Assembly: GCA_903895515.1 (NCBI GenBank)
Contig: CAITUB010000052.1
Location: forward strand, 1 to 9,963
DNA from: an uncultured Acidimicrobium sp.
Lineage (GTDB): Bacteria > Actinomycetota > Acidimicrobiia > Acidimicrobiales > Ilumatobacteraceae
Direction of reading: 5' to 3'
DNA length: 9,963 nt
Made by a program: the position numbers and the translations under genes. The number at the start of each line of letters is the position of its first letter. Positions within the stretch are counted from its first letter, which is position 1. Shown one piece after another: positions 6,222 through 9,963 of the stretch. The notes beneath the pieces were generated by a model that did not search any database, was not told the origin of the DNA, and saw only the letters and a program-made list of their open reading frames with translations.

Positions 6222-7292
6222 GTGTTTGAACGTCTCTCCCAAATTGAAGCCGAATATGTGGCTCTTGAGGAAAGTCTTGGCACTGCCGAAGTTCTGAATG
6301 ATCAGAACAAGTTGCGCGATGCTTCGCGCAGGTACAAACAGCAAACTCCGTTAGTGCAGTGCATCCGCGAATACCAAGACGCAGAAGGCAACGCAGAAGC
6401 CGCCCGCGAATTGATGGCCGATGCAAAAGGCGCAGAGCGTGAGCAATTGCAAGCCGAACTCGACGGCGCTATTGCGAGAATTGCCGAACTTGAAGCCCAG
6501 TTGAAGGTGTTGTTGCTTCCTGCCGACCCAAATGACGGCAAGAACATCATCGTCGAAATTCGTGGTGCAGAAGGCGGCGAAGAAGCCAACCTGTTTGCGC
6601 ACGACTTGTTCGACATGTACAGCGCATGGGCGCTGCGCAATAGCTGGTCGGTTGAAGTGTTGTCACTTGACAAATCACCAATGGGTGGAATTAACCAAGT
6701 GACTATGTTGCTGAAGGGCGACACCGTGTGGACGCGTATGCGCTTTGAAGGTGGACCTCACCGCGTGCAACGAGTTCCGGTTACTGAAGCACAAGGCCGA
6801 ATTCACACGTCGTCAGCAACGGTCATGGTCATGCCAGAAGCCGAAGAAGTTGACGTGTCTATTGATGAAAAAGATTTGCAGATTGACGTGTATCGCGCCA
6901 GCGGTCCTGGTGGTCAAGGCGTAAACACCACCGACTCTGCAGTGCGCATTACCCACAGACCTTCAGGCATTGTGGTTGCTATGCAGGACGAGCGTTCACA
7001 GTTGCAAAACCGTTTGCGCGCAATGACCGTGTTGCGTTCGCGTTTGTTGAAGCAGCGCGAAGAAGAGCAAGCAGAAAAGATGTCTGCAGAGCGCAAGGCG
7101 CAAGTTGGCAAGGGTGGGCGTGGCGAAAAGATTCGCACCTACAACTTCAAAGAAAATCGCATTACCGATCACCGCATTGGTTTCACTTTGTATCAGTTGC
7201 AAGATTTCCTGGCGGGCAACGTCGACCCAGTCGTGGATGCGTTAACCACGCAATTCCAGATTGAGCAGTTGGCGGGCGCCGCAAACGACTAA
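6222..7292 (+). CDS. prfA: Peptide chain release factor 1
   Basis: RF1 recognises UAA and UAG in the ribosomal A site and triggers release of the finished protein. The stop-codon tripeptide PVT is at 186-188 (HRVQRVPVTEAQGRIHTSS), which distinguishes RF1 from RF2 (SPF). The catalytic GGQ is at 230-232 in SGPGGQGVNTTDSAVRITH; Q232 is the residue PrmC methylates. The N-terminal helical domain (1-100) has the usual coiled-coil pattern, and the C-terminal part holds KIRTYNFKENRITDHRIG. The length of 356 residues is standard. The GTG at 6222 is the only start that keeps the family N terminus (MFERLSQIEAEY); no Shine-Dalgarno motif is seen in the 21-base gap upstream. prmC follows after 7 bases, the usual functional pairing. 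Confidence 0.97.
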   Translation: MFERLSQIEAEYVALEESLGTAEVLNDQNKLRDASRRYKQQTPLVQCIREYQDAEGNAEAARELMADAKGAEREQLQAELDGAIARIAELEAQLKVLLLPADPNDGKNIIVEIRGAEGGEEANLFAHDLFDMYSAWALRNSWSVEVLSLDKSPMGGINQVTMLLKGDTVWTRMRFEGGPHRVQRVPVTEAQGRIHTSSATVMVMPEAEEVDVSIDEKDLQIDVYRASGPGGQGVNTTDSAVRITHRPSGIVVAMQDERSQLQNRLRAMTVLRSRLLKQREEEQAEKMSAERKAQVGKGGRGEKIRTYNFKENRITDHRIGFTLYQLQDFLAGNVDPVVDALTTQFQIEQLAGAAND

Positions 7293-7299
7293 GCACAAC

Positions 7300-8184
7300 A
7301 TGACACCCGAAGACGCGGTGACATGGAGCGAGATGCTCGCTGAAACGACAGAGCAACTTGGCGATGCCAACGAAGCTCGCTGGCTATGCGAACACGCAAG
7401 CGGATTAGATGGCGAAGAATTTCGTCAGTCGCAAGATGAATTTGTCACCACGGCAATGGCGAAACAACTGCACGACATGGTTCGACGCCGACTTGCCGGC
7501 GAGCCACTGCAATACGTCATGAAGCGTTGGGCGTTTCGACACTTGGATGTACTCGTAGATCAGCGCGTGCTTATTCCGCGACCAGAAACCGAACTGTTAG
7601 TTGAAGTTGGTTTAACCATTGCTCATGAACGATTGAAGCAAATTGATCGCCCGCTGAACATTGTTGATTTGGGCACGGGAAGCGGAGTGATTGGGCTATC
7701 AATGGCGCACGAACTGCCACTTGGCAGAACCAACGTGTGGCTTACCGATCAGTCAAGCGATGCACTCGATGTTGCACGGGGAAATCTGGTTGGCGTTGGA
7801 CAAAAGGGTGGCGGAGTTCGACTTGCACTTGGCAGTTGGTGGAATGCGCTGGATGGCTCGCTGAAAGGCGCAATTGATATTGCGTTATGTAACCCTCCAT
7901 ACATTGCTCATGACGATGAAGAAGTGGCAACAGACGTACACAAGTGGGAGCCACACTCCGCTTTGTATGCAGGCGAAAACGGGCTTGCAGATATTCGGGA
8001 AGTAATTAGTGGTGCAACAACGTGGTTGGCAAACAATGGTTGGTTGGCGCTGGAAATTGGATATCGACAGGGTGACGAGGCACGTGCACTATTAGAAAAT
8101 GCTGGACTCGTACGTGTTGAAATTCGACGCGACCTGGCCGGCAGAGACCGAATCGCGTTAGCGCAACGACAAACTGCGTCGTAA
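7300..8184 (+). CDS. prmC: Release factor glutamine methyltransferase
   Basis: PrmC uses S-adenosylmethionine to methylate the Gln of the GGQ motif in release factors, raising termination efficiency. The N-terminal helical domain (1-75) ends in the family segment GEPLQYVM. IPRPETELLVE (92-102) follows, then the SAM-binding motif I VDLGTGSGVIGLS (122-134), the acidic LTDQSSDALDVARGN region (motif II), and CNPPYI (197-202), the NPPY that holds the target glutamine. EPHSALYAGENGL (217-229) is also typical. At 294 residues it has normal length. I chose ATG at 7300, 7 bases after the prfA stop; the longer reading from TTG at 7261 would overlap prfA by 32 bases and adds non-family residues. Its last 27 bases overlap the end of the convergent peptidase gene. 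Confidence 0.95.
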   Translation: MTPEDAVTWSEMLAETTEQLGDANEARWLCEHASGLDGEEFRQSQDEFVTTAMAKQLHDMVRRRLAGEPLQYVMKRWAFRHLDVLVDQRVLIPRPETELLVEVGLTIAHERLKQIDRPLNIVDLGTGSGVIGLSMAHELPLGRTNVWLTDQSSDALDVARGNLVGVGQKGGGVRLALGSWWNALDGSLKGAIDIALCNPPYIAHDDEEVATDVHKWEPHSALYAGENGLADIREVISGATTWLANNGWLALEIGYRQGDEARALLENAGLVRVEIRRDLAGRDRIALAQRQTAS

Positions 8185-9963
8185 GAAATCCAGCTGGTGC
8201 AGCAGTAAGTTTTCTGCAACAACTTCTTGTGGTGTCATGTGAGTGACACCAACCAATGGCAAAAATTCATGCGGCTTTCCTGCATGCAATAACGCAGTAG
8301 TGAGCTCGAGCGAATGTGCTGCCAACACGTTGTCATCGGCAAGGCCGTGAATGATGAGCAATGGGCGAGTGAGGTCTTTCGCATCGTGCAACAGTGAAGA
8401 TGCAATGTATGGCTGCTCGTCGTGTGCGGGGTTGCCTAAATAACGCTCGGTGTAAAACGTGTCGTACAGCTTCCATTCAGTAACCGGTGCGCCTGCAATT
8501 GCAACGTGAAAATGCTGTGGTGCTCGAAGCACAGCAAGTGCCGCCAAGTAGCCACCGAAACTCCAACCACGAATTGCTACTCGCGATGTGTCGGCGCACG
8601 GGGCAATTTCGTGCAAGTGCGCAAGTACATCGATCTGATCGTTGAGCACGGTGGTCGCAAGGTCGTGATACACCTCGCGTTCCCATTCGCTTCCGCGCCC
8701 TGGTGTGCCGCTTCCGTCGGCAATGACCACACAGAAACCCTGGTTGGCAAACCACTGAGCAGCAGTAAACGCCATGCTGCTTGACACGACGCGTTGTGCA
8801 TGCGGGCCACCGTAAGGATCGAACAGTACGGGAAGCGCAGAACCGTTGTGGTTCTCGGGCAGCACAATTGCAGTGCTGATGTTTCGTTTGCCGACTTTGT
8901 GAAACGACACATTGACGCTGAGCAGTGATTGTTCAGCGTTATTCAATAATTCGTGGTGGTTGTTTACCAATGTTCGCGAACGCGGGTGCTGCATGGTTGC
9001 GCTGCGAACCACGATGGTGTCGCCAGCAGTGGCAACCGAATGCACGCCGTCGTCGTGGGTGAGTTGAACGAGTTCATGTGTAGCAAGGTTCACGGTCCAT
9101 GCGTGCAGCACATGTGGCTGATCAATTGGGTTGCCCGAAAACGTCACATGCTCGGTATTGGCATTGACTATTCCACGCACCTGGATGTGTGGCGGTGTGA
9201 TTGCAGCGTTATTTAGCAGAATTGCGCGTGCACCGTTGCGTTCGCCACACCACAACAACATGTTTTCGGCAACCAGCAATGGCCCGCCAGCAACCAGTTC
9301 CACCCATTTGTCGTCGCGTTCAACGTGCAAAGACTCTGTTTCTCCAGTTGCAAGGTTCGCCTTGCGAATGTCGAGCAACGTTTGATCGCGCGACATGACC
9401 GAGATGATGAGACCTGCCTTGTTCCATTGCACAGACGTGAGGTATTCGAATGCTTCTGTATCCCAGTGGATAGGGGTTGCCTTCGAATGTAGGTCGATGA
9501 TGTGTAGCGAGGTGCGCGCATTGTTGGTTCCGGCAAATGGATACCTGCGCGTTTGCGGTTCGGCTGTTGGTTGCGACGGGTCCGCAATGGTGATCTGTTC
9601 GATGGGCGAGTTGTCTACGCGTTCGACAACGAGTGAATCGCTATTCGGCGACCACCAGTAACCGCGCTGCCTGTTCATATCTTCTGCAGCCACAAACTCG
9701 GCAACGCCCCACGTGACGTCAGTTGCTGTTTCGCTCGTAAGGCACTCTTCGTTGCCCTGCATGTCGCACACAAACAGAGCGCTTCCGCGCACGTAAGCAA
9801 TGTGTTTGCCATCTGGGCTAATGCGTGCGTCGTAGATGGTTCCCGGCGCTGGGTTGTTAACCACAATTTCGTGCGCACTATGCATGTCACTGACAAACAG
9901 GCGACCGCTTACGGCAAAGGCAACGTGGTGAACTTCGCTATCGCATGAAAAGGAAACAATTCC
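8158..9963 (-). CDS. S9-family (dipeptidyl-peptidase-IV-like) serine peptidase, N terminus outside window
   Basis: This prolyl-oligopeptidase-clan enzyme probably cleaves dipeptides or oligopeptides. The frame stays open from the ATG at 9885 to the right edge, reading GIVSFSCDSEVHHVAFAVSG and then FVSD, which looks like propeller strand sequence, so the true start lies beyond the window; 601 codons are visible. The beta-propeller part has SPDGKHIAYVRG and AEFVAAEDMNRQRGYWWSP, the position of the DPP-IV Glu-Glu motif. The hydrolase domain carries DPYGGPHAQ (oxyanion Tyr codon 8812-8814), the nucleophile Ser in GWSFGGY (codon 8560-8562), APVTEWKLYDTFYTERYLG, Asp in HGLADDNV (8335-8337) and His in GVTHMTPQ (8239-8241), a complete triad in the right order. 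YTERY favours the DPP-IV (S9B) branch over prolyl oligopeptidase. Whether it is secreted cannot be judged without the N terminus. Confidence 0.93.
   Translation of the reverse strand, partial: GIVSFSCDSEVHHVAFAVSGRLFVSDMHSAHEIVVNNPAPGTIYDARISPDGKHIAYVRGSALFVCDMQGNEECLTSETATDVTWGVAEFVAAEDMNRQRGYWWSPNSDSLVVERVDNSPIEQITIADPSQPTAEPQTRRYPFAGTNNARTSLHIIDLHSKATPIHWDTEAFEYLTSVQWNKAGLIISVMSRDQTLLDIRKANLATGETESLHVERDDKWVELVAGGPLLVAENMLLWCGERNGARAILLNNAAITPPHIQVRGIVNANTEHVTFSGNPIDQPHVLHAWTVNLATHELVQLTHDDGVHSVATAGDTIVVRSATMQHPRSRTLVNNHHELLNNAEQSLLSVNVSFHKVGKRNISTAIVLPENHNGSALPVLFDPYGGPHAQRVVSSSMAFTAAQWFANQGFCVVIADGSGTPGRGSEWEREVYHDLATTVLNDQIDVLAHLHEIAPCADTSRVAIRGWSFGGYLAALAVLRAPQHFHVAIAGAPVTEWKLYDTFYTERYLGNPAHDEQPYIASSLLHDAKDLTRPLLIIHGLADDNVLAAHSLELTTALLHAGKPHEFLPLVGVTHMTPQEVVAENLLLHQLDFLRRSLSLR
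8230..8251. repeat. Perfect 8-bp inverted repeat inside the peptidase gene
   Basis: TGGTGTCA (8230-8237) and TGACACCA (8244-8251) are exact reverse complements around the six-base loop TGTGAG. It lies 46 bases downstream of the prmC stop and, on the other strand, spans the codons of the catalytic-His motif GVTH. There is no T-run after it in the prmC direction, so it is not a textbook intrinsic terminator. It may stabilise the 3' end of prmC transcripts or may be chance within coding sequence. Confidence 0.5.

Noticed and set aside
7261..7299. Longer prmC start at TTG 7261
   Set aside because: It would overlap prfA by 32 bases and add 13 residues with no family resemblance; ATG at 7300 fits better.
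9883..9885. ATG at 9885 as the start of the peptidase
   Set aside because: The frame is open to the window edge, and the upstream residues look like beta-propeller sequence, so the ATG is internal.

Overview
The window reads as a compact chromosomal housekeeping region of an actinobacterium. The order lysA - hom - thrC - rho - (unknown) - prfA - prmC is a variant of the classic actinobacterial lysA-hom-thrC-thrB-rho-rpmE-prfA-prmC block. The base composition looks moderate, roughly half G+C by eye, with frequent GTG starts and very short gaps. I infer a streamlined, mid-GC lineage, perhaps an aquatic member of Acidimicrobiia. That placement is a guess from gene order and composition, not a measured phylogeny.

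Layout: positions 2-3307 (+) hold aspartate-family amino-acid synthesis: the 3' part of lysA (last step to lysine), hom (homoserine dehydrogenase with a C-terminal ACT domain) and thrC (threonine synthase). Positions 3308-3488 are the only sizeable gap. It holds a promoter candidate and two hairpin-forming stretches ahead of rho. Positions 3489-8184 (+) hold rho, whose N-terminal region carries a long Asn/Arg/Asp/Gly-rich repeat; a 321-residue protein I do not recognise, starting directly after the rho stop; prfA (release factor 1); and prmC (the methyltransferase that modifies the release-factor GGQ motif). Positions 8158-9963 (-) hold most of a convergent S9-family (dipeptidyl-peptidase-IV-like) serine peptidase. 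Its 3' end overlaps prmC and its start lies beyond the right edge.

The first three genes supply lysine and threonine from aspartate semialdehyde. The second block joins transcription termination (Rho) to translation termination (RF1 and its modifying enzyme). Two expected members are absent: thrB between thrC and rho, and rpmE between rho and prfA. The rpmE slot is filled by the unknown protein. No mobile element, CRISPR array, tRNA or rRNA was seen. The points most worth a second look are the unknown rho-adjacent protein, the low-complexity Rho insert and the thrC-rho intergenic leader.
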